DNA of 41,926 nucleotides from Deltaproteobacteria bacterium (GCA_030648035.1 JAUSII010000059.1:1-41926), one strand, 5' to 3'; numbered from the stretch's first letter, positions 31,503 to 40,847 are shown. Program-made: numbers and translations. Notes: a model not told the origin generated them from the letters alone.

Positions 31503-32251
31503 AAGGAAAGCCGCCTTGACTGCTTTGTCAAACGCCTCGCAAAGAGTTTCAATGTATCCCCGACTGTTTTGACCACCTGCATTTTGGAAGCTCCTTTTCG
31601 CGCATCATATTTCAGAATGATGGGGACTTCATTGATAACGGGATGAAAGAGGGCCAGTTTAAGCAGAATATCAATCTGGCACGAAAAGCCGGGTTCCGAA
31701 ACAAACTCATCGCCATAAACATCAAAGGCTCTCTTGAGCAGGGCCGATTGATAAGCCCTGTAACCACAAGTGTAATCTCTCACGCCTGGAATGGGAAAAA
31801 AGAGGCGGAACAAAAAACTCGCTCCGTATCCCAAAAAACGGCGCGACATCGGCACACCAATCACCCGTGCATCCCTCACATAGCGCGAGGCAATCACCAG
31901 GCCGCATCCCTCCCAAATATTCCGATTAAGACGCGAAATGAGACCGGGCACATGGGTGTTATCAGCATCCATGGTGACAATCACATCGTGGTCGGCAGCC
32001 GCTTTTACCGCATGAAAAAGACCTGTTTTGATCGACTCGCCAAGCCCTTTATTTTTTTCGTGGGAAATAATTTCGACCGGGATTTTTGTCTGCAAAGATT
32101 CCACCTTCTGCCGTGTTGCATCGGTGCTTCCGTCATCCACCAGAAAAATTTTATAATCTGAATGCGACTCTTTCAAAGTAAGATCAATCCGTTCCAGCAG
32201 TGGCTGAATGCCGTCTTGTTCATTGTAGGCGGGAAGAACGATGAAGATCAT
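31499..32251 (-). CDS. GT2 glycosyltransferase, dolichyl-phosphate mannose synthase-like
   Basis: A 250-residue GT-A enzyme. It starts MIFIVLPAYNEQDGIQPLL, with FLVDDGSTDATRQK, NKGLGESIKTGLFHAVKAA, the metal site VTMDADNTHVPGLI, VIASRYVRDA, GYGASFLFRLFF, VRDYTCGYRAYQ and ILLKLAL. Those last elements are typical of polyprenyl-phosphate sugar synthases. It is first in an inverted two-gene unit with the Rmd-like SDR, 50 bp from the divergent GT4 gene. It could supply the lipid-linked sugar for the GT39-like transferases. Confidence 0.9.
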   Translation of the reverse strand: MIFIVLPAYNEQDGIQPLLERIDLTLKESHSDYKIFLVDDGSTDATRQKVESLQTKIPVEIISHEKNKGLGESIKTGLFHAVKAAADHDVIVTMDADNTHVPGLISRLNRNIWEGCGLVIASRYVRDARVIGVPMSRRFLGYGASFLFRLFFPIPGVRDYTCGYRAYQSALLKRAFDVYGDEFVSEPGFSCQIDILLKLALFHPVINEVPIILKYDARKGASKMQVVKTVGDTLKLFARRLTKQSRRLSL

Positions 32252-32301
32252 GGGAAAATGTTCTTCCCAAAATCATCCTGATTGTGCAAGAGGTAATCTT
32301 C

Positions 32302-33405
32302 ATGAAAGTTCTGGTCATCGCCCCCGGTTGTGCCCCAGACCAATCCGGTCAGTCTTTGAGAGTTTTTAAATGGATTCAGATGATCCGCTCCGAAGCGCAT
32401 GTCGGTTATCTCTCCACCCACCAGAGGGAAGATCCAAAAATCACGCCTTTTTTTCATTATCATTCTTTTCCCGACACTTGGCAGTCCAAAATCAGAAAAC
32501 TGTGGACCTACTATAAAACCGATTTTCAAAAAATGGTTTTGGAGTTCAAGCCCGACATTGTCCAGATTCACACCCCCTATTTTTTTGGTCTTGAAAAATG
32601 TTTTCCGGACACGCCCATTGTTTTTGTGGAACACAACGTCAATTGGAATCTGCTTCGATATGACATGGCGGCCGGACCGGGACTTAAATCCATTCCTTTT
32701 CCGCCCCCGTTCATGGCCTGGTTACAATGGCGGGCCAAACAGTTTGAAAAAAAATATTTGAAGAGGGCGTCGCACACTTTTGTCTGTTCTCCCGTGGACC
32801 GGCAGGAGATGCTCAAAGAACTTCCGAAATTGGCCGACAAAATCACCGTTATTCCGAATTGCCTCGACGTCTCTGCCTACACCCCCTCTGAAAAAATGGG
32901 GGAGACTGTTTTGTTTATGGGGTCGATGGACTACACCGCCAATCACGATGCCGTCGATATCATTTGTCAAAAACTGGCCCCGGCCCTGCCCCATATCCCC
33001 TTTCGAATTTTGGGAAGCGGAAGCTATGCAAAGACATATCCTGAAAACGTCCGCTTTCTGGGGCATGTGAAAGAGATCAAACCCCATTTGGAGGATTGTC
33101 GCCTGTTCATTGTCCCTTTGAGATTTGGATCGGGAACGCGCTGGAAAATTCTGGAGGCCTTTGCCATGCAGAGGCCCGTCATCTCGACTCCAAAAGGGGC
33201 CGAAGGACTGGGGGTGACACACGGTCAGAACATTTGGATTGCGGAAAATGAGGGTTTGTTTATTAAGGCCATTCAGTATCTCTGGAACAACCCGGTTGAA
33301 GCCACAGCCATTGCAAAAAAGGGACGTGAATTGGTGCAGACAAAATACGATTACAACCTTTATAAAGATACGGTCATTAACATTTATCAAAAACTTTTGT
33401 CGTAA
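32302..33405 (+). CDS. GT4 glycosyltransferase
   Basis: A 367-residue GT-B enzyme. It starts at ATG 32302 (MKVLVIAPGCAPDQSGQSLR) with a GAGG site 8 bases upstream. It has IVQIHTPYFFGLEK and IVFVEHNVNWNLLRYDMA, then TVLFMGSMDYTANHDAVDI, IPFRILGSGS, and the C-terminal FGSGTRWKILEAFAMQRPVI with STPKGAEGL, the pattern of a large GT4 group of envelope-glycan enzymes. The first gene of a seven- to eight-gene plus-strand run. Confidence 0.9.
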   Translation: MKVLVIAPGCAPDQSGQSLRVFKWIQMIRSEAHVGYLSTHQREDPKITPFFHYHSFPDTWQSKIRKLWTYYKTDFQKMVLEFKPDIVQIHTPYFFGLEKCFPDTPIVFVEHNVNWNLLRYDMAAGPGLKSIPFPPPFMAWLQWRAKQFEKKYLKRASHTFVCSPVDRQEMLKELPKLADKITVIPNCLDVSAYTPSEKMGETVLFMGSMDYTANHDAVDIICQKLAPALPHIPFRILGSGSYAKTYPENVRFLGHVKEIKPHLEDCRLFIVPLRFGSGTRWKILEAFAMQRPVISTPKGAEGLGVTHGQNIWIAENEGLFIKAIQYLWNNPVEATAIAKKGRELVQTKYDYNLYKDTVINIYQKLLS

Positions 33406-33407
33406 AG

Positions 33408-34535
33408 ATGCAGAACCGGTCCAAAAAGAAAATCATGGTGGTCCTTGGCACAAGGCCGGAGATTATCAAACTGGCCCCGATTTTATTTGAATTGGAGAAG
33501 GCCACAAATCGTTTTCAAACCGACCTGGTCTGGTCGGGACAGCATATCGAACTAGCCAAACCTTTTTTAAAACTGTTTGGACTTAAACCGAGGCATTCTT
33601 TTGAAATCATGATCCCCAACCAGACTTCCGGGGACATTTGCAGTCTCACCATGGGCAAACTTTCCGGTCTTGTCAAAAAATCAAAGCCGGATCTTTTAAT
33701 GGTTCAGGGAGACACCACCACCGCTTTCACGGCGGCCCTTTGTGCCTTTTATCATGGTGTCCCGGTGGCTCATGTGGAGGCCGGCTTGCGAAGCGGTCAT
33801 CCCGATCAACCGTTCCCGGAGGAAAAAAACAGAAAACTGATCAGTCACCTGTCGACATTCAACTTCGCGCCGACACTCCTGGCAAAACAAAACCTGCTCA
33901 AAGAAAAAATCGATCCCAAATCGGTCTTCGTGGTCGGCAACTCCGTTATTGATGCCATCCAATGGTTGCTCAAACACCACCCCAAACCGAAGACGACAAA
34001 TTTTGCCCCATTCGACCCGAAAAAAGAGAAATTGTTGCTGGTGACAGCGCACCGCCGGGAAAGTTTTGGAACCCCCCTTGAAAATATCTGCAAGGCCCTT
34101 GTCATTTTGGCCCGACGTCACAGCAATCTGAAAATTGTTTTCCCGGTCCATTCCAATCCAAAAGTACAAGAGATCGTCTTACCGATACTTAAAAATCACA
34201 AACAGATCCACCTGATGCCCCCTTTGGATTATGTCTCTTTTATTCATCTGTTGACGCAAAGTTTTGCCATCTTGAGCGATTCGGGAGGCGTACAAGAAGA
34301 GGCCCCCGCCCTTGGAAAACCGGCATTGATTCTGCGGGATGTCACCGAAAGACCGGAAGGCATTGCCATGGGAGTCAACCGGCTTGTCGGGAGGGAGACC
34401 GGCAGAATCATAACCGGTGTGGAGGCACTTTTGAATGATCCTGTTGAATATAAAAAAAGGGCGCGAGTCTGCTTTCCCTTTGGCAGGGGAAATGCGGCAG
34501 AAAAAATTGTGCGCATTCTAAAAGAGAAATACTGA
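33408..34535 (+). CDS. wecB: UDP-N-acetylglucosamine 2-epimerase (non-hydrolysing)
   Basis: A 375-residue WecB-family enzyme that interconverts UDP-GlcNAc and UDP-ManNAc in the cytoplasm. MVVLGTRPEIIKLAPI marks the N-terminus. Catalytic positions known in the family are present: MVQGDTTTAF (Asp), VAHVEAGLRSG (Glu), PEEKNRK (Glu) and VTAHRRESFG (His). SDSGGVQEEAPALGKPALI and RPEGIAMG bind the nucleotide. It begins 2 bp after the GT4 stop. With the nucleotide-sugar dehydrogenase at the other end of the locus it suggests that UDP-ManNAc, and possibly UDP-ManNAcA, is made for the polysaccharide. Confidence 0.93.
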   Translation: MQNRSKKKIMVVLGTRPEIIKLAPILFELEKATNRFQTDLVWSGQHIELAKPFLKLFGLKPRHSFEIMIPNQTSGDICSLTMGKLSGLVKKSKPDLLMVQGDTTTAFTAALCAFYHGVPVAHVEAGLRSGHPDQPFPEEKNRKLISHLSTFNFAPTLLAKQNLLKEKIDPKSVFVVGNSVIDAIQWLLKHHPKPKTTNFAPFDPKKEKLLLVTAHRRESFGTPLENICKALVILARRHSNLKIVFPVHSNPKVQEIVLPILKNHKQIHLMPPLDYVSFIHLLTQSFAILSDSGGVQEEAPALGKPALILRDVTERPEGIAMGVNRLVGRETGRIITGVEALLNDPVEYKKRARVCFPFGRGNAAEKIVRILKEKY

Positions 34536-34543
34536 AAAAAAAT

Positions 34544-35359
34544 ATGGATCTGGAAACCCTGAAACCCTTTTGGGAATACTACCGACAAAAACGGAGCGAC
34601 ATCAGCAATTTTGATACCTTTTGCGTCCATTTTTTTGGACATGAATTCTGGGGCCCCCACCAGAAAAGAGTGCAACTCCTAACGACAAGAACGGGGGGCC
34701 TTCAAGAACCGATTCTGGAAGTCGGATGCGGGGCAGGCTGGCTGACCTACCATCTGCATAAATCGGGTTTGAAGTCCGTTGGCATAGACCTGCTTGAAGA
34801 ACAACTGGCCCAATCCAGGCTCTTTTTTGAATATTTCAACATGGAAGGTTGCTGGGCCCAATCCAACCTTCTGCAACTCCCCTTTCCCGACCACTATTTT
34901 TCCAGTGTCATCGCCTTTGATGTGCTGGAACATGTAGACAGACTTGGACAAGCTCTCCGGGAAATTCGCCGCGTTCTTAAACCGACCGGCACTCTCTTTG
35001 TCACGATACCCAATGGATGGGGAAGTTATTGCATGCTGGAAGACCGCTGGCATAAAAGATTCAACCTGCCACTGCGACACTGGGTCAAATGTTGTCTTCG
35101 ACAAAAATGGGAAAAGCGAAAAAAAGAGGGTGTCGTTTTGCACCATGTTCACATTCACGGTAAAAATTGGTGGAAGAAACAATTTTCCCTGCACGGATTC
35201 CAAATGAAAAAAATCAAAAATCTGGAAATGTTCTCCACTTCTGTTCTGGCGCGTGGTGGATACGCAAAAAATGCGGCGCGGTCCCAGCGGGATGCCCTGT
35301 GGGCCGACAAATTTCCCAACTGCTTTTCCAGTGAATGGTTTTTGGAACTAACCCCATGA
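34544..35359 (+). CDS. SAM-dependent methyltransferase
   Basis: A 271-residue class I methyltransferase. Motif I is ILEVGCGAGWLTYHL (about residues 57-71), with VGIDLLEEQLAQS, LPFPDHYFSSVIAFDVLEHV (motif II) and TGTLFVTIPNGWG (motif III). The N-terminal ~50 residues and a basic aromatic C-terminus flank the core. It starts 8 bp after WecB and overlaps the next GT4 gene by 4 bp. The probable target is a sugar or a lipid-linked glycan. Confidence 0.87.
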   Translation: MDLETLKPFWEYYRQKRSDISNFDTFCVHFFGHEFWGPHQKRVQLLTTRTGGLQEPILEVGCGAGWLTYHLHKSGLKSVGIDLLEEQLAQSRLFFEYFNMEGCWAQSNLLQLPFPDHYFSSVIAFDVLEHVDRLGQALREIRRVLKPTGTLFVTIPNGWGSYCMLEDRWHKRFNLPLRHWVKCCLRQKWEKRKKEGVVLHHVHIHGKNWWKKQFSLHGFQMKKIKNLEMFSTSVLARGGYAKNAARSQRDALWADKFPNCFSSEWFLELTP

Positions 35360-36408
35360 AAATTGCGCTATTGGCACATGCGCCGGAAGACCAATTATCC
35401 GGCGGCATCAAAACGGTCATCAGGCATCTCCAATCGACTTTTCCACAGCTCGAAATTTTTCCGAAGGTTTCAAAACCTGAAAAATTCCGGAAACGGCTCC
35501 CCTGGTTCTTGAACTGGTGGATCAACGGATTTATATTTCAAAAAGAATTTCTGCAAGCCCACCGGACAAAAAGATTTGATCTCCTCTTTGTCTATCCTTT
35601 TGGCAGTGCCGCGATGCGACCCAGAGCCATTGACATTCCCATCATCAATATTTATTTCGGCTGTTTTCCCGAGTTCTTAAAACATATCACAACAGCCAAA
35701 AAGTCTTTTCGACTGCAAGCATGGGTGACAGGATGGCTGGATAAAAGAAGTGGAAAAGGAAAACACTGCATGACCATTTCTGAACCGGTAAGGAAGCAGA
35801 TCAAAAAGCGATACGGCCATGATTGTCATGTGATTCCGGTCGGCGTCGATGTTTCCCTGTTTCAGCCACAGAATAAAAAAGAGGCTAGAGGGCAGTTGCA
35901 GTGGGACGCCGATATCCCCACAGGTCTTTTTATCGGCAGGGCCGAGTTCGCGAAAGGCTGGGATATTTTATTGCAAACGGCAAAAGATCTTCCTCATATT
36001 ACTTTTGTCTGTGTTGCCGACACAGCGGCCGTGGAAAATGTCAAAAACATCCATATTTTGAAAAACATCTCGCGGGAAGAAATGATTCTCTGGCATAATG
36101 CCGCCGATTTTTTCATTTTTCCCTCCCGCTATGAATCCGCGGCTCTTGTTGTGCTGGAAGCCATGGCCTGCAACCTCCCTGTTGTCATCAGCCAACCGGT
36201 AGCGGATGTCTGTATCGATGAAAAAAAGATTTTGAAGGGGGTTTATATCGTTGCCGGAGAGGAGCCCGAAAAATATCGTCTGGCTATTGAAGCCTGTCTC
36301 GAGCAACAACATAGGGCCGAAACGCGTGATTATGTGATACAAAACCGGTCTCTTGAACACTTTAAGCAAAACTTTAGGGATTGGACTGCAACCCTTCTAA
36401 AAAAATGA
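35356..36408 (+). CDS. GT4 glycosyltransferase
   Basis: A 350-residue GT-B enzyme beginning MKIALLAHAPEDQLSGGIKT at ATG 35356, which overlaps the methyltransferase stop by 4 bp; a start 7 codons earlier lies in that gene. The donor domain shows HVIPVGVDVSLFQP, GLFIGRAEFAKGWDILL, ADFFIFPSRYESAALVVL and EAMACNLPVVISQP, with the E-x7-E retaining motif. It overlaps the flippase start by 4 bp. It should act on the repeat unit before it is flipped. Confidence 0.9.
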   Translation: MKIALLAHAPEDQLSGGIKTVIRHLQSTFPQLEIFPKVSKPEKFRKRLPWFLNWWINGFIFQKEFLQAHRTKRFDLLFVYPFGSAAMRPRAIDIPIINIYFGCFPEFLKHITTAKKSFRLQAWVTGWLDKRSGKGKHCMTISEPVRKQIKKRYGHDCHVIPVGVDVSLFQPQNKKEARGQLQWDADIPTGLFIGRAEFAKGWDILLQTAKDLPHITFVCVADTAAVENVKNIHILKNISREEMILWHNAADFFIFPSRYESAALVVLEAMACNLPVVISQPVADVCIDEKKILKGVYIVAGEEPEKYRLAIEACLEQQHRAETRDYVIQNRSLEHFKQNFRDWTATLLKK

Positions 36409-37769
36409 CCATGCCCCGTCTGACACCAGCTCTGCTTAGCGAATATTTGCGATTCTTCGTTTCGCTGGGTGTGGGCCTTCTGCTGACACCTCTTCTCCTT
36501 CAATATTTTGGAAAGGACCAGTTTGGAGTCTGGATCACGCTCGGCTCCCTGGTCGGCACCTTCGGAGTTCTCGATTTGGGGCTGGGCGGAAGCATGCCGA
36601 AATTGTTCGCCGAACATTTCGCCACCGGAAATCTGCAGGCACTCAACCGGCTGATCTCAACCCTGCTCACTTTTTTTACGGCAGGAGCACTCTTCCTTCT
36701 TCTGGCACTGATTCCGCTAAGTCTTCCGCTGGAACGTTTCCTTCACATTCCCGACGGCTATCTGGAAATCGGCCGCGTGACTCTGCTGATATTGAGCCTC
36801 AACTTTTCCGTCAGTTTTGTCGCCAATGTTCTCTACAGTCTTCTCTTCGGCATGCAAAAACTCCAGATCAGCAACATGATCGGAATTGTTGCACTCCTTT
36901 TCCTCATCACGGCCATCGCAGGCGCCCTCTATTTTGGCTATGGATTGGTCGGTGTCGCTTTGGCAAACCTCGGTTCCAATCTTTTCGGTTTTCTGACCAC
37001 TTTTTTCTACCTCAAAAAACGCTTTCCCCATCTGCATATACGATGGGGCATTTTCGACTGGCCCCTGCTTAAAAAAGCTCTCTCTTTAAGTCTGTATGTC
37101 TTCGTCGGCAACATTGGCATGCAGGTTATTTTCAATACCGACAACCTTGTTATCTCCAGGTTTCTGGGTCTGGCCCAGGTGGCGACATATGCCATCGCCT
37201 TCCGTCTCTGTTATTTCTGCATGAATTTTGTTTTCAATTTTTCCAAAGTGTTTCTCCCCCGGTTTTCCGAACTGCATGCCACGAACAAGATGGAACTGCT
37301 CGGCGAAACTTTTCTGAAATTGAGCCGCGTCAGTGTCACCACGGGAGGGTGTCTTGTGGTGGTGCTTTTCTTTTTTGGTGAAACACTCATTCGATTCTGG
37401 ACCAGGGGACCTTATTTTGTCGGGGACAACACCTTCTTCACACTGATCCTTCTGCTTCTCACCACGCCGGCCATCCAGGCCGGAACAACCACACTGCTGG
37501 GCATGGGAAAAATAAAAGCCACCACATGCATGATACTGGCGGAAGCTGTTCTTAATATTACTCTTTCGATTTTTCTGGCAGGACCCTTGGGGGTTTGGGG
37601 CGTCGCCTGCGGAACCGTTCTGGCACAATGGGCCACCAATGGCTGGTTTGTCCCCTGGTATACCCTTCGCAAATTGCAACTTCCCGCCAAGACTTATTGG
37701 AAGAGAGTCCTCCTCCCCGGCATGTTTGTCTGGATTCTCCTTTTCTTCGCGATATGGAGCGTGCTATAG
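36405..37769 (+). CDS. Wzx-like polysaccharide flippase (MATE/MOP superfamily)
   Basis: A 454-residue membrane protein with about 12 hydrophobic segments. The pattern RFFVSLGVGLLLTPLLLQYF with GKDQFGVWITLGSLVGTFG and LDLGLGGSMPKLFAEHFA is the classic start of O-antigen flippases. NTDNLVISRFLGLAQVATYA is typical of segments 7-8. It should move undecaprenyl-linked repeat units across the inner membrane. ATG 36405 overlaps the preceding stop by 4 bp; the open frame starts earlier only in the GT4 gene. It pairs with the Wzy-like polymerase gene 22 kb upstream. Confidence 0.9.
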   Translation: MTMPRLTPALLSEYLRFFVSLGVGLLLTPLLLQYFGKDQFGVWITLGSLVGTFGVLDLGLGGSMPKLFAEHFATGNLQALNRLISTLLTFFTAGALFLLLALIPLSLPLERFLHIPDGYLEIGRVTLLILSLNFSVSFVANVLYSLLFGMQKLQISNMIGIVALLFLITAIAGALYFGYGLVGVALANLGSNLFGFLTTFFYLKKRFPHLHIRWGIFDWPLLKKALSLSLYVFVGNIGMQVIFNTDNLVISRFLGLAQVATYAIAFRLCYFCMNFVFNFSKVFLPRFSELHATNKMELLGETFLKLSRVSVTTGGCLVVVLFFFGETLIRFWTRGPYFVGDNTFFTLILLLLTTPAIQAGTTTLLGMGKIKATTCMILAEAVLNITLSIFLAGPLGVWGVACGTVLAQWATNGWFVPWYTLRKLQLPAKTYWKRVLLPGMFVWILLFFAIWSVL

Positions 37770-37778
37770 CCACACCAA

Positions 37779-38750
37779 ATGCACACGGTTCTGGTCACAG
37801 GCGGAGAGGGATTCATCGGTAGCACCATCACCTCCCAACTGATTGAAAAAGGCTATAGGGTTCGGGTCGCGGACAACATCAGCAAAGGTCCCAACCACGC
37901 CGGAAAACGTGAACAATACGAATTTTTGAACGTCGATTTGACAAATCCGCAGGCAACAAAAAAAGTTTTTGAAGACGTCGACTATTGCATCCATCTGGCG
38001 GCAAAAATAGGGGGCATTGGATACTTTCACAAATATCCCGCCACCATACTTTCCGAAAACAACAAAATAAATTCCTCCGTATTTGAGGCCGCCGCGCAAC
38101 ATAAAATTCAAAGACTGGTCTACATCTCCTCCTCCATGGTTTTTGAAAGATCAGACCGGTTTCCCAGCAATGAAGCCGATCTCAAAATCATTCCGCCCCC
38201 AAAAACAGCTTATGGGTTTTCCAAACTCATTGGAGAATGGTATTGCAGGGCATTTTTTGAGGAGTTCGGCCTGAAATACAACATCTGCCGTCTGTTTAAT
38301 GCCTATGGAAAGAATGAGTGGCCGGGTGAAGAAGTGGGATATGCCCATGTCATTCCCGACATGATAAAAAAAATTCTGTCCGGAGACTATCCCTTGACCC
38401 TTTTGGGGGATGGAGAACAGACGCGTTGTTTTACCCATGTAGAGGATGTCGCCAAAGGCGTCATTGCCGTCATGGAAAATGAAAAGGGGATCAATGAAGA
38501 TTTTAATGTGGGCAGTTCCGATGAAATCAAAATGATCAATCTCGCGAAAAAAATATGGGACTTGTGCGGTATAAAAGCCCCGTTTCAGGCACGCTTTGTG
38601 GAAGGATTGGAACACGATATAAAGAGAAGGGTCCCCAACTGCCAAAAAGTTGAAAAAATGATCGGCTGGAAACCCCGGATAAAACTGGATCAGGGACTTC
38701 ATGAGGTGGTCACATGGCTGAAGAAGGAACTGGAACATATCCAAAATTAA
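37779..38750 (+). CDS. SDR sugar-nucleotide epimerase
   Basis: A 323-residue extended SDR. The cofactor motif is VLVTGGEGFIGSTIT, then YCIHLAAKIGGIGYFH, VYISSSMVFE, the catalytic YGFSK, RLFNAYGKNEWPGEE, and TRCFTHVEDVAKGV. The IGGIGYFH element resembles GDP-mannose 3,5-epimerases and related UDP-sugar epimerases. It begins 9 bp after the flippase and overlaps the next GT2 gene by 37 bp. The true sugar is unknown. Confidence 0.86.
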   Translation: MHTVLVTGGEGFIGSTITSQLIEKGYRVRVADNISKGPNHAGKREQYEFLNVDLTNPQATKKVFEDVDYCIHLAAKIGGIGYFHKYPATILSENNKINSSVFEAAAQHKIQRLVYISSSMVFERSDRFPSNEADLKIIPPPKTAYGFSKLIGEWYCRAFFEEFGLKYNICRLFNAYGKNEWPGEEVGYAHVIPDMIKKILSGDYPLTLLGDGEQTRCFTHVEDVAKGVIAVMENEKGINEDFNVGSSDEIKMINLAKKIWDLCGIKAPFQARFVEGLEHDIKRRVPNCQKVEKMIGWKPRIKLDQGLHEVVTWLKKELEHIQN

Positions 38751-39445
38751 AACTTTCCGTGGTGATCCCCACCCGCAATGAAGCAAAAAATATCGGACAT
38801 TGTCTTGCCCGGCTCACGTCGGCACTTCAACAAAAATTCATTCCCCATGAAATTCTGGTGGTCGACAGTGAAAGTTCCGACGGAACCCGGGAAATTGTTC
38901 AAAGACATATCAACGCCTCCCATCACATACGACTCATTACACTGAAGAGAGACACCGGATTGGGCACCGCATTGAAAGAGGGTTTTTCACAAGTGGCGGG
39001 CGACATGGTCGTTCCCTTTATGGCTGATCTCTCGGACAGCGAAGAAGATCTTGTGACAATTTATCAGAAAATTTGCGAGGGATACGACGTGGTATACACA
39101 AACCGGTTCATCCAGGGAGGAAAAGTGGTTCATTATCCCCGTGTCAAGCTGTGCCTGAATCGAATATTCAACAAACTTGTGGCACTTCTTTTTTCTGTCC
39201 CTTTCACCGATATGACAAACGCGTTCAAGGGATATCGAACAATCCTCCTTAAAAAAATAAATCTCAAAAGTGACGGCTTTGAAATACTGATCGAATTGCC
39301 ACTGAAAGCCTGGTTTGCAGGGGGGTCTTTTACGCAAATCCCCGTAAAATGGATGGGGAGAAAGGAAGGAGCCTCCAAATTCCATTGGGTTCGACTGGCT
39401 CCCCGTTACCTGAAAGTCGTGGCAGATATTTATACTCATGCATAG
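38714..39445 (+). CDS. GT2 glycosyltransferase, polyprenyl-phosphate sugar synthase-like
   Basis: A 243-residue GT-A enzyme. The core motifs are LSVVIPTRNEAKNIGHCL, ILVVDSESSDGTREI, GLGTALKEGFSQVAGD, MVVPFMADLSDSEEDL in the DxD place, and VYTNRF, FTDMTNAFKGYRTILL and GRKEGASKFHW, typical of dolichyl-phosphate-mannose synthase-like proteins. No C-terminal membrane domain is seen. It starts 37 bp inside the SDR gene, and its stop overlaps the GT39-like start by 8 bp. Adjacency to a GT39-like gene supports synthase/transferase teamwork. Confidence 0.9.
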   Translation: MAEEGTGTYPKLKLSVVIPTRNEAKNIGHCLARLTSALQQKFIPHEILVVDSESSDGTREIVQRHINASHHIRLITLKRDTGLGTALKEGFSQVAGDMVVPFMADLSDSEEDLVTIYQKICEGYDVVYTNRFIQGGKVVHYPRVKLCLNRIFNKLVALLFSVPFTDMTNAFKGYRTILLKKINLKSDGFEILIELPLKAWFAGGSFTQIPVKWMGRKEGASKFHWVRLAPRYLKVVADIYTHA

Positions 39446-40847
39446 GATTTTTTCCAAAAACAATCTGTTCTGGTGTCTGATCGCATTGATAGCCGTGGGA
39501 TCCCGATTTTTTCTGCTGGGAGAAAGAAGCTTCTGGTACGATGAAGCGCTTAGTTTTGAAATAGCCAAAGCCCCTGTCTGGCAAATCATGGGAAAGACCA
39601 GCTGGTCCGGAGACGAAAACCCGCCCCTTTATTTTCTGTTACTCCATTTCTGGCTCTATTTTGGCAAAAGCGAATGCGTTATCAGGCTTTTGTCTCTGCT
39701 TTTTGGGCTCCTCTCATTTCCTCTTCTTTATGCCACGGCCAAAACCATCTTTAACAGAGAGGTCGCCAGAATATCCCTCCTTCTTTTCGCCTTCTCCTGG
39801 CTTCACATCCGCTATTCCCAGGAGGCGAGGCCCTATTCCCTTTTTGTTTTTTTCAGTCTGGCCTCTGTTTATTTTTTGTTCCTGGCCCTTCGGGAAAACC
39901 GATTCCGGGATTGGGGATTTTATATTCTTTTTGCAGTCTTGAACCTGTTCACCCACATTTTTTCCCTCCTTTTGATTTTCTCCCAGCTGATTTTCCTTCT
40001 GCTCATCAGCAAAAAAAAGGGCAAGAATATTTTTTTTCTTGTGGTAGGAGGCTTCCTGCTCTCTTTCTTCATCCCCCCTTTGCAAGAACAATATCTGCAT
40101 CTTCTGGAGCGACACACATTTTTGCTGGCCGATTTCTCCTGGGTTTCTCCGATCCGCTTCCTTTCTTCCATGTTGGCCGGTTTCAGTTCCGGTCATCCTT
40201 CTCTCCCTCTCGGTTTCTTTTCCATTCCGCTTGTCTGCATACTCCTTGGAAAAATGCTCGTCGCATTCCGCCGGGAACGTTCATTTCAACTTCTTTTTCT
40301 TCTGACCCAGTTTGGACTTCCCCTGCTTGGAGCCGCGTTAGCCTCTTTTTTTGTCCCCGACCTCTTCATCCGTTACATGGTTTTTCTGCTTCCCATTTTT
40401 TTGATTCTTGTCTCCAGGGGTATTTCTCTACTCCCTTCCAGGTCTTTGAAAATGGGGGCCATCATTATTCTGCTGTTGCTAAATTCCATCCAGCTCTTTC
40501 ATTACTATCGCGACATCAAAGGCAACCCCCACACATGGAAAAAGTTGTGCGCCTGGATTGAAACAAAACTGAAGCCGGGAGAGATCGTCGCCGTTTTTCC
40601 GGAACATCATCGCCTCTCGTTGCAATATTATCTCAAAAAAGAGGTCAGCATAAAACCCATCCCGTCGTGCGATTCAGTGGAGTTTGCCGCCTTGATGGGG
40701 GAGGCCTCCCTGAAAAATATCTGGTTTGTCTATAGCTTCAGACCGCACCCTCGTGATGCGGAAGAAAAAATATACCAGTGGGTGCAACAAAGAGCGGAAA
40801 AAACCGGGTTTCCTGAATTATTTTTTCTGCCCCCTGCAAAGAACTGA
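39438..40847 (+). CDS. GT39-like membrane glycosyltransferase
   Basis: A 469-residue membrane protein. GERSFWYDEALSFEIAKA after the first segment contains the canonical DE pair of GT39 protein-mannosyltransferase-like enzymes. SGDENPPLYFLLLHFWL follows, and FSWLHIRYSQEARPYSLFVF is the strongly conserved second-loop motif. About nine further hydrophobic segments precede a short soluble C-terminus. It should move a sugar from a polyprenyl phosphate at the periplasmic face. Unlike the tandem pair, its DE motif is canonical. It overlaps the preceding GT2 gene by 8 bp and ends in a 30 bp overlap with the inverted GT2 gene. Confidence 0.87.
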   Translation: MHRIFSKNNLFWCLIALIAVGSRFFLLGERSFWYDEALSFEIAKAPVWQIMGKTSWSGDENPPLYFLLLHFWLYFGKSECVIRLLSLLFGLLSFPLLYATAKTIFNREVARISLLLFAFSWLHIRYSQEARPYSLFVFFSLASVYFLFLALRENRFRDWGFYILFAVLNLFTHIFSLLLIFSQLIFLLLISKKKGKNIFFLVVGGFLLSFFIPPLQEQYLHLLERHTFLLADFSWVSPIRFLSSMLAGFSSGHPSLPLGFFSIPLVCILLGKMLVAFRRERSFQLLFLLTQFGLPLLGAALASFFVPDLFIRYMVFLLPIFLILVSRGISLLPSRSLKMGAIIILLLLNSIQLFHYYRDIKGNPHTWKKLCAWIETKLKPGEIVAVFPEHHRLSLQYYLKKEVSIKPIPSCDSVEFAALMGEASLKNIWFVYSFRPHPRDAEEKIYQWVQQRAEKTGFPELFFLPPAKN

